64,000 nucleotides of DNA from Muscardinus avellanarius (Eukaryota > Chordata > Mammalia > Rodentia > Gliridae): NCBI GenBank assembly GCA_963383645.1, contig OY726578.1, positions 22,426,388-22,490,387 of the forward strand. The letters run 5' to 3'. Below, one piece after another: positions 11,463-23,762 of the stretch. The notes below the pieces were generated by a model. The model ran no database searches, was not told the DNA's origin, and saw nothing but the letters and a program-made list of their open reading frames with translations. How positions within the stretch are numbered: the stretch's first letter is position 1; each line of letters starts with the position of its first letter. The translations under genes and the position numbers were made by a program.

Positions 11463-13005
11463 ACCAGGCATGGTGGCGCGCGCTTGTAATCCCAGCATTT
11501 GGGAAGCTGAGACAGGAGGATCGCAGATCACGGACAGCCTCAGCTACTTAGTGAGGCCCTTGGCAACTCAGCGGGACCCTGTTTCAAAATAAAGAAAAAA
11601 AAAAAATAGGGCTGAGGGTGTGGCTTGGAGGTAGAATGCCCCTGGGTTCCATCCTCAGTACTGCAAAAAAAAAAAAAAAAAAAGTAAATAATAGCTTCCA
11701 TCTGAATGGGGCTTTGTAGACAGAAAGCTTGCCCCTACACTTTTTTTTTCCACTTAATTCTTCCAATTCCATTCTTCTGATAAAGAAATGACTTGTGAGC
11801 AGCTATCTGGCTGGGGGGGGGGGGCAGAAGGCAGCTGAGAGGCTCCAGGTTCCACACTCCCCTCCCAGGGCGCGGCAGGACCCTCCGACCTGAAGCTACT
11901 GAAACAGGAGCGACCTCCAAGCCACCCCTGGCCGTGTACAGATGGCTTCAGACCCCATGCCCAGTAAAGTGACGTTTATTAACACATCAAGGTTGACAAG
12001 AGACTTACTATGTGAACACTGATTAGCTGAAGATCGCAGGCGAAGTGGAAAATTATTTCCACTATTTTTTTCCCAAAGAGTCCCTGTAACTTTCCACTTG
12101 TATTAAAAAAAAAAAAAATCACAGACCCCCCCCCCCACGTCATATCTAGGTCTTTTTTTTTTTTTTTTTTTTTTTCCAGTGCTGGGGATGGAACCCAGGG
12201 ATATTCTATTTCCGAGCTGCATCCCCAAGCCCTATTTTTTGGTGGTACTGGGGGTGGAACCCAAGGGCTTTCTACCTCCGGGCTACACTCCCAGACCTAT
12301 TTTATACTTTATTTGGAAACAGGGTCTCACTAAATTGCTGAGAGCCTCACTAAGTAGCTGAGGCTGGTTCTGAACCTGCGCGATCCTCCTGCCTCAGCCT
12401 CCCAAGTGCGGGGATTATAAGCGTGCGCCACCACGCCCGGCTTGTTATTCTTTATTTTGAACCAGGGTCTCACAGAGTTGCAAATGGCCTCACTAAGTAG
12501 CTGAGGTATTCTTTGAATACAGACCAAAGACTAGTTCTCTCTCTCCCTCTCCCTCTCTCTCTCTTCTGCCATACCAAGGAGCATTTTACTTCTGAGCTGC
12601 GCCCCCAGCCCTGTCTTTTATTCTTTATTTTAAAACAGGGTCTCCGAAGCCAGGCGTGGGGCGCATGCTTGTAATCCCCGGGCTTGGGAGGCTGAGACAG
12701 GCGGATTGCACAGGATCAAAGCCAGCCTCAGCTACTGAGTGAGGCTCTCAGCAACTTAGTGAGACCCTGTTTCCAAATAAAACTATAAAATAGGTCTGAG
12801 AGTATAGCCCAGAGATAGAAAACCTCTGGGTTCCACCCCCAGTACCACCAAAAAAAAAAAAAAAAAAACAGGGTCTCACTAAATTGCAAAAGGCCTCACT
12901 AAGTAGCTGAGGCTGGCCATAAACCACAAGCCTCCTGTCTCAGCCTCCCAAATGCTGGGATTACAAGAGTGGGCCACCACGCCCGGCTAAGGTCTTTTTT
13001 TTTTT
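11463..13005. mobile_element. SINE cluster with an opposed insertion
   Basis: Sense B1-ID at 11463-11683. Unique 11684-12150 with G- and C-homopolymers (11812-11822, 12127-12136). Antisense copies 12175-12510 (nested). (TC)n 12538-12562. An antisense B1-ID (12570-12640 and 12870-12990) is split by a sense copy at 12643-12868. Confidence 0.75.
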
Positions 13006-14119
13006 TTTTTTTTAATCTCACACTTCCTCTTGCAATCTGCGGGGGGCCTTGTTCCAAACACTATTCTTCAGAGTCTAAAAAAAAAACCACCAAGGCGCTC
13101 TAGGGACACACCTGTCAACCACAGCTCCCAAAGTGTCCCCTAAACACACGCTGCAGAGAGGAGGGAAATTCCGGCTCTGCGAGCATTTTGCTCAGGAAAG
13201 AGGCCACAGGCAAGAAGCACTGGCCGGCTCCTTACAAGAGTCTTTGCTGCCGACCATGTATTGTTTGGCTGGAAGGCGTAGGCTTCCCTCAAAGAGAAGG
13301 AATGTCCCAAAGCATTTCAGACAGCCAGAGATCTTCTCTGAGCCAGCTACACGGCTGTCCTTCACACCAGTGGACGGGAGTCAGCAGCCAGGTCGACCAG
13401 GAAACTCGCCAAAGAGTTGCGATTCCTGTTTCTGCAGCAAACGATGGGGCTTGACTTGGCCCCAGAAACCTGACACTTGAGGCTCCTGAAGACCCCCAAG
13501 AGTCCTCGGGCCTGGTGTGGGGGGGCACAGCTGGCGCACCCGGAGCTGCGCCCCTTGCCCGGGGCGGAAGGCATAAAGGCTGCATTGTGTGGGAAACGGG
13601 ATGGCAGAGAAGCCGACCTGGCAGCCAGAAACAACAGCAGTCAAGGAAATGTTTTTGAAGCAACTCAAAAATTCCAGGGATGGAATTATCTCCACAGTCC
13701 CGGGTTCTGGGCAGTTTCCTCGGTATGCAGCCCATCCCATAATCATTAGTCACCAGGACAACTTTTCCGGGGGCCCCTTTCTTCCCGGTCACTGTGAACA
13801 CCCCAGTTCTGGCCCACTTCACCCCCGGGGGTCATCCAACACCCACTCACTCCCCCAGGAGCTGGGTAGGAGCTGCCTGCCCGCAAGGACGCCGGCGCCC
13901 TCTCCACGCCGCCCAGCAGAGCAGCCCCTAGCCAGCCACGGAGCCTGCGCGCACTGGAAACGGGGCCCTGTGACCAGGGAGCTGAAGCCATTATGTAATT
14001 AATCTAAATTTAATTGTAACCAGCCACCAGGGGCAAACAGCTATGGTATAGGGCAGAACAGAGACTGGTGAGGATGTGGGCAGGCGCCTCCCTCACCTCC
14101 AGCCCGTTTCTCCGAGAGA

Positions 14120-15180
14120 CACTCCCAGCCCTATTTTTTAGTCTTTATTTTGAAACAGGGTCTCACTGAGTTGCAGAGGGCCTCACTAAGTAGCTGAGGC
14201 TGTCCGCGAACCGCGATCCTCCTGTCTCAGCCTCCCGAATGCTGGGATTATAAGCATGCGCCACGACGCCCGGCCAGAGTTACTTTATTTCGCCCATACT
14301 CTTCGCCCCCTAGTTCCCGCTCTGTCCCTACCAACCTGGCCTTTCCCTTCAGAAACACTCTGGGCCTCTCCTCCTGGCCTCCTCCTTCCTGCCCGCCTTC
14401 TTGTGTTTCAGCCTTCACAGAGCCTTCCCTGGTTTTGAGCCTGACCTTCAACACCTTCTAGCACCTTCTCTCATGCTGCAGGTCAGAAGGCCGAGGCTGG
14501 GGGTTAAAGGTCATATACTGGCTGTCAAAGGTCATATACTTGAGCAGGGCGTGGTGGCGCAGGCTTGTCATCCCCGCACTTGGGAGGCTGAGACAGGAGG
14601 ATCACGGTCCGTGCCAGCCTCAGCTACTTAGTGAGGCCCTTTGCAACTAAGTGAGACCCTGTTTTAAAGAAAAAGAATATGCCGGGTGTGGTGGCGCACG
14701 CTTGTAATCCCCGTGCTTGGGAGGCGGAGACAGTCGAAGCCAGCCCCGCTGGCGCTGGCGTAAGAGACCCTGTTTCAAAAATACAAAATAGGTCTGGAAG
14801 TGTAGCCCGGAGGTAGAAAGGCTTCCAAGAACCCCAGTACCAACAAAAAAAAAAAAAAAAAGATAAAGAATAAAAAATAGGGCTGGGGTGTAGCTCGAAG
14901 GTAGATTGCCCCTGGGTTCCATCCCCAGTACAGCAAAAAAAAAAAAAAAAAAAAAAGATTCCCATGAGCGGGCGTGTGGTGCACATTGTCATCCCAGAGC
15001 TTGGGAGGCTGAGACAGGAGGATGGCAGGTTCGAAGACAGCCTCGGCAAATCAGCGACACTCTCAGCAACTTAGCAAGACCCTGTTCTCAAATAAAAAAA
15101 GTAACAGAGGGCTGGGGGTATAGCTTGGAGGCAGAATGCCCTGGGGTTCAGCCCCCAGTACCCCCCCAACACACACACAC
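14120..15180. mobile_element. SINE cluster
   Basis: Antisense B1 at 14120-14275. Sense copies: 14544-14680 (B1 arm), 14681-14850 (hairpin subfamily, inserted in the former), 14850-14955 (ID arm of the host) and 14960-15165. Confidence 0.75.
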
Positions 15181-15309
15181 ACAGATTCTCATGATTAAAT
15201 ACTGTAGGAACAGGGACGACTAAGCTCCCCTCAACACCACGGAGCTCTGGGAGATAGGACCAGTGCCCGGGGATCCTGGGGGACGGGATGCTGCGGGGAA
15301 CGGACATCT

Positions 15310-15465
15310 TTCTTGAGCACCGCACTGAGCACCTTATGACTGTTAACTCATTTACTCCTCAGCGTCTTTCTCTGAAGCTTTTACACATAGGGAAACTGAG
15401 GCCTCCAAAGGTCAAGCTACTGCCCAGGGTCACTGAGAGGCGGAGAAGCTGGAGAGTCACGGGGG
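15310..15465 (-). mobile_element. MIR SINE relic
   Basis: The segment gggaaactgaggcctccaaaggtcaagctactgcccagggtcac is the antisense MIR core (aaactgaggc...gcccaaggtcac). Confidence 0.6.
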
Positions 15466-15589
15466 TCCCGCTCTCGAAACGCCTCTCCTGAGCGCGATAC
15501 TTCCCCGTGGGGGACCACGGGTGTCACCAATATGGATGGAGACAAACCAGGGATCAGTTTGATCATGGCTGCGACTTGTTTATTTATTT

Positions 15590-16815
15590 GTTTATTTAGC
15601 GATACCAGGGATGGAACCCAGGGGCATTCTACCTCCGAGCTACATGCCCAACCCTATTTATTTTTCTTGTTTTTCTTTTTCTTTTCTTTTTTTTTGTGGT
15701 TCTGGGGATGGAACCCAGGGGCTTTCTACCTCCAGGCTACACTCCCAGACCTATTTTTACATTTTATTAGAAACAGGGTCTCAATAAGTAGCTGAGTCTG
15801 GCTTCGAACCCTTGCGATCCTCCTGTCTCAGTCTCCCAAGTGCTGGGATGACAAGCGTGCGCCACCACGCCCGGCTACTTGTCTATTTACTGGCACTGGG
15901 GATGGAACCCAGGGCCATTTGACCTCTGAGCTACGCAGCCAGCCCTGCTTTTTATTTTTATTTGGAAACAGGGTCTCACTAGGTTGCTGAGAATCTCACT
16001 ACTGGCTGAGGCTGTCCTCAGACCTGCAATTCTCCTGTCTCAGCCGCCCAAGTACTGGGATGACAGGCGCGCGCCCCATGCTCGGCTCTTGTCAACATAT
16101 TTAAATAGGTAACGAGATGCACATGTGTAAGCACATCCATCCAGGTGTTCCCTACTTCTGACAAGGCCCAGGCCCAGGCCCAGCACACCCCAGGGGCACT
16201 GAGCATGCCTGGGCTGCCTCCCATATTCCATTCCCTGCAGAAAGAAACCAGGGCTCGTGGAGGAGGAGGAATGACTGATTGCAGAGGTGGGTAGGGAAAG
16301 ACGAGAGGGAAGCCTTAAACTCTGGGTCCCAGAAAACAAGGGCGGGGTACAGCGTCCTGAGGGCGTGCCACGGGGCCCGAGCCACGGTGAATGGGAGCCC
16401 ACGGGCACAGCGGAGAAATATGGACCTTAAAGCCAATAATGCAACTAAGGGGCCCGGCGTGGTGGCGCACGCTTGGAATCCCCGCGCTTGGGAGGCTGAG
16501 ACAGGAGGATCGCGCGTTCGAAGCCAGCCTCGGCTACTTAGTGAGGCTCTCAGCAACTTAGTGAGACCCTGTTTCCAAATAAAATATAAAATAGGTCTGG
16601 GAGTATAGCCTGGAGGTAGAAAGCCTCTGGGTTCCACCCCCAGTGCCACAAAAAAAAAAAATTGCAACTAAGGGAATAAAATATGCTCGAATGCACAGAG
16701 ATATAAAGACAATGAAAAGTACATTAATATGGAACAGAATATTAACATTAATTTTTGGTGGGGGTACTGAAAATTAAACCCTGGGGCATTCTATCTCCAA
16801 GCTATACCCTCAGCC

Positions 16816-16846
<31 letters not shown>

Positions 16847-17491
16847 ATTGTTATTATACTAGAGATGGAACCCAGGGCATTCTACCTCCGAGCTACACCC
16901 CCCAGCCCTGATTTTTATTCTTTATTTTGAAACAGGGCCTCGCTTAGTTGCAAAGGGCCTCACTAAGTAGCTGAGGCTGTCCATGAACCTCGATCCTCCT
17001 GTCTCAGCCTTCCAAATGCTGGATTACAAGCAAAGGTCACCATGCCCAGCATTGGAACACCTTTTCTATAACTTTGGAATTATTTCAGAATTAAAACTAA
17101 TTATTTTGCTGGGCGTGGTGGCACACACTTGTAATCCCCGCACTTGGGAGGCTGAGACAGGAGGATCGCAGTTCACGGCCAGCCTCAGATAACTTAGCGA
17201 GGTCCTCTGCAAATGAGACCCTTTTTCCTTTTTGAGGGTTGGGGGTGTAGCTCAGAGGTAGAACACCCCTGTACTGAAAATAAAATTATTTGTTTTTAAA
17301 AATTCCACTTAAACCAGGTGTGGTGGTGTATGCTTGTAATCCCCGCGCTTGGGAGGCTGAGACAGGAGGATCATGCAGGTTCAAAGCCAGCCTCAGCTGG
17401 CTTAAGAGACTCTGTTTCCAAATAAAATATAAAATAGGTCTGGGAGTGTAGCCTGGAGGTAGAAGGCCCCTGGGTTCATCCCCAGCACCAC

Positions 17492-17530
<39 letters not shown>
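15590..17530. mobile_element. SINE cluster
   Basis: Antisense: ID 15595-15655, B1-ID 15690-15880, B1-ID 15885-16090, ID 16755-16825, (ATT)n 16816-16855, B1-ID 16855-17055. Sense: 16450-16660, 17108-17285 and 17310-17530. The last ends in about 39 A residues and carries an intermediate form of the arm (agccagcctcagctggct at 17385-17402). Unique 16090-16440. Confidence 0.8.
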
Positions 17531-17533
<3 letters not shown>

Positions 17534-17619
17534 CCACTTAATTGGATTTGGACAAAACCCTTTATATAATTTGTCTATACTGGTAGATGATACAAGGTTA
17601 AGAACATTCTCTCTCGCCC

Positions 17620-17653
<34 letters not shown>

Positions 17654-17989
17654 CTGTTGGGTCCCTCCCCCACGTGATCGCTCAGCGGAACCCCAGAAGC
17701 CAGAAGCAGAGATATCACACTCCAGGTGGCTCGAGACTCCAAAATACCAGATGTCGTGAGAATCGGCATGCCTATAAAACACCAGTGCCCCATCCACCAC
17801 GTGACTCAGCCGGCTGGTCGGGATTACACGCAACTCTCCAGATGCGTGGCCATCAGTCCCTTCCCCCACGGCTGGCTGACTCTCCGGAGGGTGCAGGGTC
17901 CGAATAGAACAGCGGTCTCTGATAACCCGTGTTTTTACCTCCCTCCTAAACCCTCTAACTCTATTTTCAACCTAACATCTCCCCCCCAA

Positions 17990-18060
17990 GCCCAGTGCTG
18001 GGGATAAAACCCAGGGCTTTGAGCCCAGGTGCCCAGCACTCCAGCACGGAGCCCGAGGCC
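17990..18060 (-). mobile_element. Isolated ID fragment
   Basis: ccagtgctggggataaaacc, then cagggctttgagccc, is an antisense ID end. Confidence 0.5.
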
Positions 18061-18569
18061 CAGCTCGTCTATTGATCGCACGGACTAGCATATGGAAAGG
18101 CCAGGTCCTTTCTGGGCTGCGGACATCTCTAACCTCCCACAAATCTGCCTGCCCCGCGGCCACTCTCCCTTTTGCACGGCCCAGAACAGAAGTGACCTTG
18201 CTTCACAGCGCTCCGGCCGCCCTCCAGGTCTGTGTGTCTGGATCTGAGGCCCTCACAGCGGCGCTGGCTCACGGAAGACCTAATTTTAGCACTTTCCAGC
18301 TCTGAGAGCACACATCTGGAACAGCAGGCTGGTCTGCCCGCGGGCCTCCACTGCGCGGGCACGGCACCGCGGGCCAGGGTGCCGCGCTGACGTCGCCTCT
18401 AGGACCACAGACACCAGGTTAACTAGCGAGATGGGTCTGCAGCCTCGGCTCTCCCTGGGACCTCAGGGCAAATCTAAGAAAACCTGCTCGCTCATGGTCA
18501 CAAGGGGCCTCCCATGAGCACCGTGCATCTGTCACGAAGAGTTCTTCAAAGACACTGACTTGCTCTTTT

Positions 18570-18690
18570 TTTTTTTTTAAATATTAAATAGTCTCCCTGT
18601 GTTGCCCAGTTGGTCTCAAACTTGCACTCAAGTGATCCTCCTGTTTCAACCTCTTGAGTCGCCGGGACTATAGGTATATAGATAGAACCC
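18570..18690 (-). mobile_element. Old monomeric 7SL-derived SINE (B1/FLAM-like)
   Basis: It reads tgttgcccagttggtctcaa, then acttgcactcaagtgatcct, cctgtttcaacctcttgagt and cgccgggactatagg. This is an antisense 7SL monomer without an ID unit, more diverged than the dimeric SINEs around it. Confidence 0.65.
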
Positions 18691-18829
18691 AGGTTAGAAA
18701 AGAAATAAGTTGAGTGCAGACGCGTCGGGTCAGGCCGAGCCCGTACAAGGAGGCTCGCCTTGGTGCCTGGCATCGGGAAGAAGCCCTGGCTGCTCTCAAA
18801 GCCTTCTTCTGGCCAGCTCTAAGAGGAAT

Positions 18830-20265
18830 TCTGTGCTTAGCGTGTGCAGTGCCCTGGGTTCAATTCCCCAGCACAGCAGAAAATAAAGAATGAGAAAGAG
18901 CGGATCTGCTAAAGAGTGGATCTCACTACACTGCGGAGGGCCTAAGTAGCCGAGGCTGGCCACGGACCTGTGATCCTCCTGTCTCAGCCACCCAAGTATT
19001 GGGATGACAAGCGTGCGCCATCATGTCCGGCTTATTTTATTTTATTCTGAGATAGGAGCTTGTGGAATTCCTCAGTCTAGCCTCAAACTGGTGATCCTCC
19101 TGCCTCAGCCCCCTCTTGGGATTACTATCTTGTGGTTTCAGCCTTTTTTGAATACAGTGACCTGCCCGGGTGTTCTTATGGTCTTAGGGATTTTCTAGCA
19201 ATCAGTCCCAATCCAGAGATCTGCCCACAGCATGAGATATATTAAAAACGAGCCAGGCGCGGTGGTGCGTGCTTATAATCTTGCAAAGCTAAGACAGGAG
19301 CTACTTAGTGAGGCCCTCTGCAACTTAGTGAGGCCCTGTTTCAAAATAAAAGAATGAAATCGGGTTGGGGATGTAGCTCGGAGGCAGAATGCCCCGGGTT
19401 CCATATCCAGTACCACAAAAAAGCAAAAGAAAAGGAAAAATGAGATCTCAAGCACAAGTCCTTTCTTTCTAAGGACTGCTGCTGTGTGGGGTGGCTTTGC
19501 TCTTGGCTACGCAGGAGGTGGTCCAAGCAAAGTGTCCACCACCCCTCAGTGGTCAGATCGGCTTTCTCTGGGTCAGGCTAGAACCTGGACCCAGCCAGAC
19601 ACCTCAAAAATATTTAGCCTTAGCCGGGCGCGGTTGCGCACGCTTGTAATCCCAGCATTTGGGAGGCCAAGACAGGAGGATCGCGGTTCGCAGACAGCCT
19701 CAGCTACTTAGTGAGGCCCTTTGCAACTCAGTGAGACCCGGTTTCAAAATAAAGAATAAAAAATAGGGCAGGGGGTGTAGCTCGGAGGTTGAATGCCCCT
19801 GGATTATAATCCCAGAACTGCAAAATAAATAAATAAATAAATAAAATGTTTAGCCTTACTACTCAGAAAGACGAGGCAGGAGGGTCACAAGTCTGAGGCC
19901 AGTCCGGGCCACTTGGTGAGACCCTGTCTCAAGGTAAAATTTAAAAAGGGCTGGGGAAATAGCTCAGTGGTAAAGCCCTGGCCTCGTATATAGGAGGCCC
20001 TGTGTTCAATCTCCAGTACTCAAAAAAAAAAAAAAAAAAAAAAAAAAGCTTTCTCTAACCATGGAAATAAAATCCTTGACAGTGCTATGACCATAGAGCC
20101 AGGTGTGATGGCGCACGCCTGTAATCCCAGGACTTGGGAGGCTGAGATAGGAGGATCGCAGGTTTGAGGACAGCCTCAGCAAGTAGTGATTCTTTTTCTA
20201 AATAGAAGAGAAAAATAGGGCTGGAGGCATAGCTCAAATGCCTCTGGGTTCAATCCCCAGTATCC

Positions 20266-20290
<25 letters not shown>
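18830..20290. mobile_element. SINE cluster
   Basis: Lone sense ID 18830-18880. Antisense B1 arms 18890-19035 and 19036-19130. Sense: 19250-19430, 19622-19830 and 20096-20290. The older B1-dID at 19841 is listed separately. Confidence 0.75.
19841..20030 (+). mobile_element. Older B1-dID SINE, sense, with long A tail
   Basis: It shows a diverged B1 arm (ctcagaaagacgaggcagg), then an ID unit of ancestral type (ggctggggaaatagctcagt, ggtaaagccctggcctcg...gttcaatctccagtact), followed by about 27 A residues. Confidence 0.65.
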
Positions 20291-20296
<6 letters not shown>

Positions 20297-21064
20297 AAAG
20301 AGGAAAGGTACAATATAAGCACAAAACTATTGGTGGGTGTTGGGTCTCAGGACTCTCGGTCTTAGATTTGGAAGTCATGATCTAATCTTGCCTTTCTACT
20401 TCTATAGAGGCAAAATCAGAGTCCCAGGGAGATGGGGCGCACAGGCCCGAGGCTGGCTGGCTGCCTGTTAGAACTCTGCCCTCTGACCAGGAGGGCGCTG
20501 AGTGTGAGCACGGCTCACTGCGGGCGGGGCTCGTGTGGCGGTGCGCACACTCCCGCGGTGCTAGGAGCGCAGGAAGAAGGCGACCCCCGCGGTATTCTTT
20601 TGAAGTCGAGGTACTGATACTCTGAAAGCTTAATGAAGCCTACCTGACTCGGAGCAAAATTCATTTTAGGTTAACCCAAGCGAGAAGTTTAATTAAGCTC
20701 TGACAGAACCATATTAACTGTTCACCTCTCTGCCCTCATCTGTCCCTGCTCGAGGATGAGTTTCCTAATTAAAAGAAAAAAATTAATACACACTGAGGAC
20801 AAATTAGGATTTTAAAATCAAATGTTCCAAAAAAAAACAAAAAACAAAAAAAAACGGCTGGGAATAGCACTTGAGGTAAACCAAAAGGAACAGCCCAACA
20901 GTATAATCGCCCAGAATTTTAGATGTCTGCATGCACCCCAATGTTCAAAACTGAAAGGTAAACGAGCACGGTGGGCTTCTCAAGGGGCCGACGGGGGAGG
21001 ATCACCAGTCTGGGGCCGGCCTCAGCACCTTAGCAAGCCCCAATCGCAGAACAGAATAAAATAA

Positions 21065-21475
21065 GCCGGGCGTGGCGGCGCTCGCTTGTCATCCAGGACT
21101 TGGGAGGCTGAGACAGGAGGATCGCAGGTTCACGGCCATCCTCGGCAACTTAGTGAGACCCTGGTTCAAAATAAAATAAAAAATCGGGTTGAGCCGGGCG
21201 TGGTGGCGCACGCTTGTAATCCCCGCGCTTGGGAGGCAGAGACAGGAGGATCGATGCCTGGCTTAGGAGACCCTGTTTCCAAAAATAAAATAGGTCTGGG
21301 AGTGTAGCCCGGAGATAGACGGGCTTCCAGGAACCCCAGTACCACCCAAAAAAAAAAAAAAAATCGGGTTGGGGGTGTAGCTGGGAGGCAGAATGCCCTG
21401 GGTTCTATCCCCAGTACCACCATAAAAATAAAATAAAATAAAATAAAATAAAATAAAATAAAATAAAATAAAAAA
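21065..21475 (+). mobile_element. Hairpin-type SINE nested in a B1-ID SINE, with TSD
   Basis: Outer copy: B1 arm 21065-21191, ID arm from about 21357. Inner copy: 21192-21355. The sequence aaaaatcgggttg occurs on both sides of the inner copy (about 21179-21192 and 21359-21371) as a target-site duplication. The outer copy ends in (TAAAA)n at 21427-21472. Confidence 0.75.
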
Positions 21476-22004
21476 ACAAGAGATAATGGAAGGCCGCTGA
21501 CTTTGAAACCACAGGGCACTGGGGACAGGAAGGTACAAACTGAACCCCAAGGGCACGTCTCCTGTGGGGTGTGCAGCAGAGGGAGGAATGGGGGTTGCTG
21601 GGGAGTGGGGAGCGGCGGCCCCTCTGACCTGCCATCTCCTAAACTGGGGACGGTCCCACATCACACACGCGTCCTCGCTGCAAAGTAAGACCAAGCGCAC
21701 CGAGCCCCACCCCCGATGCCTGCACCCACGGCACCCGCAAAGGCAAGCCCGCCGTGCCAGGGATGTTCGGCCCAGGTTCCCGCGGGTAGAAGGGCATAGA
21801 TTCTCATACTCGTTGCAGGCAGAGCTCAGGGGTGTGATGGGAACTGCCTAGAAAACACAGCTCAGGCTGTGCCGTGCAGTGCTGAGCAGGGGTGGACGGC
21901 AAAGCCCTGGTCTTCTGTCGTCAACTCCATCCTGCCACCTAGAGAGAGATCTGGCGCAGCGCAGGCTGGAAGGGAGCCAGCTCTGGAAACTATTAAGAGC
22001 CTGG

Positions 22005-22979
22005 TCGCTGGACATGGTGGAGAATACTTATCAGCCCCGTGTTTGGGAGGCGGAGACAGGAGGATCGCAGGTTCATGGCTAGTGCATGGTAACTTAGAGA
22101 GACCCTGATTAAAAAAAAAAAAAAAAAGTCGGCGTGATAGCACCAGCTTGTAATTCCAGTACTTGAGAGGCTGAGACAGGAGGACTGCAAGTTTGCAGCC
22201 AGCTCAGCTACTTTGTGAAGCCCTCCGCAACTCGCGAGTTTTCTAAATAAAGAATTAAGCCCGGCGTGGTGGCGCACGCTTGTCATCCCAGCATTTGGGA
22301 GGCTGAGACCGGAGGATTGTGGTTCGTGGACAGCCTCACCTACTTAGTGAGGCCCTCCGCAACTTAGTGAGACCCTGGTTCAAGAAATAAAGAATAAAAA
22401 TAGGGCAGGGGCTGTAGGTTGGAGGTCGATTGCCCCTGGGTTCCATCCCAGACCCACAAAAAAAAAAAAAAAAAAAAAATTAAAAATAAGGCTGAGGATG
22501 TAGTTCAGAGGGTTCAATCCTGGTACCACAAAAATAGACAATTAAGTAAATAAATAAATGAATGAAGCCAGGCATGGTGGTGCACACCTGTAATCCCAGT
22601 ACTTGGAAGGCTAAGACAGGAGGATCGCAGGTTCGAGGACACCCTGAGCAAGTAGTGAGACTCTTATCAACCTAGTGAGACCCTGTTTCCAAGTAAGAAA
22701 GAAAATCAGGCTGAGCGTGTAGCTCAAAGGTAGAATACCTCTGGGTTATCCAGGGCACAGTGGCACACACATGTAATCCTTACGTTTGGGAGGCTGAGAC
22801 AGGAGGATCACACAGGTTTGAAGCCAGCCTCAGATACTTAGTGAGGCTCTCGGCAACCTAGAGAGTTTCCAAATAAAATATAAAACAGGTCTGGAAGTAT
22901 AGCCCAGAGGTAGAAAGTCTCTGGGTTCCACCCCCAGTACCACCAAAAAAAACCTCTGGGTTTAATCCCCAGCAAAACA

Positions 22980-23029
<50 letters not shown>

Positions 23030-23435
23030 TAATTAATTAGCCAGGAGTAGCAATGCACACTTATAATCCCAGCATTTGGGAGGCAGAGAGAGGAGGATCA
23101 CGGTTCAGGGATAGCCTCAGCTACTTAGTGAGGCCCTTTGCAACTCAGTGAGACCGTTTCAAAATAAAGAATAAAAAAAAAAAAATAGGGCTGGGGATGT
23201 AGCTCAGAGGTAGAATACTCCTAGGTTCCACCCCCAGTATCACAAAATAAAAGGAATAAAAAGTAGGTCTGGGAATATAGCTCAGAGGTAGAATGCTCCT
23301 GGTAGAATCCCTATTACCACAAACCAAAAATTAGTAATTAATTAATGGAAATAAAATAAAATAGGGCTGGGGGTATAGCTCAGAAGTAGAACAGCCCTGG
23401 GTTCAAGTCCCGGTACCACACACACAAAATGGGTC
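22005..23435 (+). mobile_element. Sense SINE cluster with ID train
   Basis: B1 arms 22005-22125 and 22127-22255. B1-ID 22256-22475, ID 22480-22540, B1-IDs 22565-22750 and 22748-22950, ID plus (AC)n 22951-23030, B1-ID 23036-23260, IDs 23261-23325 and 23363-23420. Confidence 0.8.
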
Positions 23436-23581
23436 TTGGAGCCAAGGACGGGGAGATAGAAGCCACAGCTCTGCCAGTCTCTATAAAATCAGGCCAGTTG
23501 CCCCTACAGCTAATCATCTTGTCCAGAGACCAAGAACAAAGGTGTCAGCATCCTCACAGGATGCCTGCGAGGGCGACGGCA

Positions 23582-23603
23582 GGGGAGGGGGCCGGGGAGG
23601 GGG
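23582..23603 (+). other. G-quadruplex-forming motif
   Basis: Four G runs of four or more (GGGG, GGGGG, GGGG, GGGGG) are separated by one- or two-base loops, in unique sequence that is CpG-containing on both sides. Confidence 0.6.
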
Positions 23604-23689
23604 CCGCCACCGTCACCTTCCCTACGGTGGCGCCTTCGGGCGGGAGCGCGTCAGCACTAGACTTTCTTATCCAACTGCTCCCCGCAGCC

Positions 23690-23762
23690 GGTCAGATTCG
23701 CAGCTGCCAAAACAATGCCTGGTACACAGTAGGAGCTCAATCAGTACGTGCCGCTCAGTGGC
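23690..23762 (+). mobile_element. MIR SINE tail
   Basis: aatgcctggtacacagtagg, then agctcaatcagtacg, is the conserved 3' end of MIR. Confidence 0.6.

Noticed and set aside
13289..13822. 177-codon minus-strand open frame in SSH1 intron 2
   Set aside because: Competing frames on both strands are similarly long, there are no splice-linked neighbours and no recognisable domain. Treated as non-coding unique sequence.
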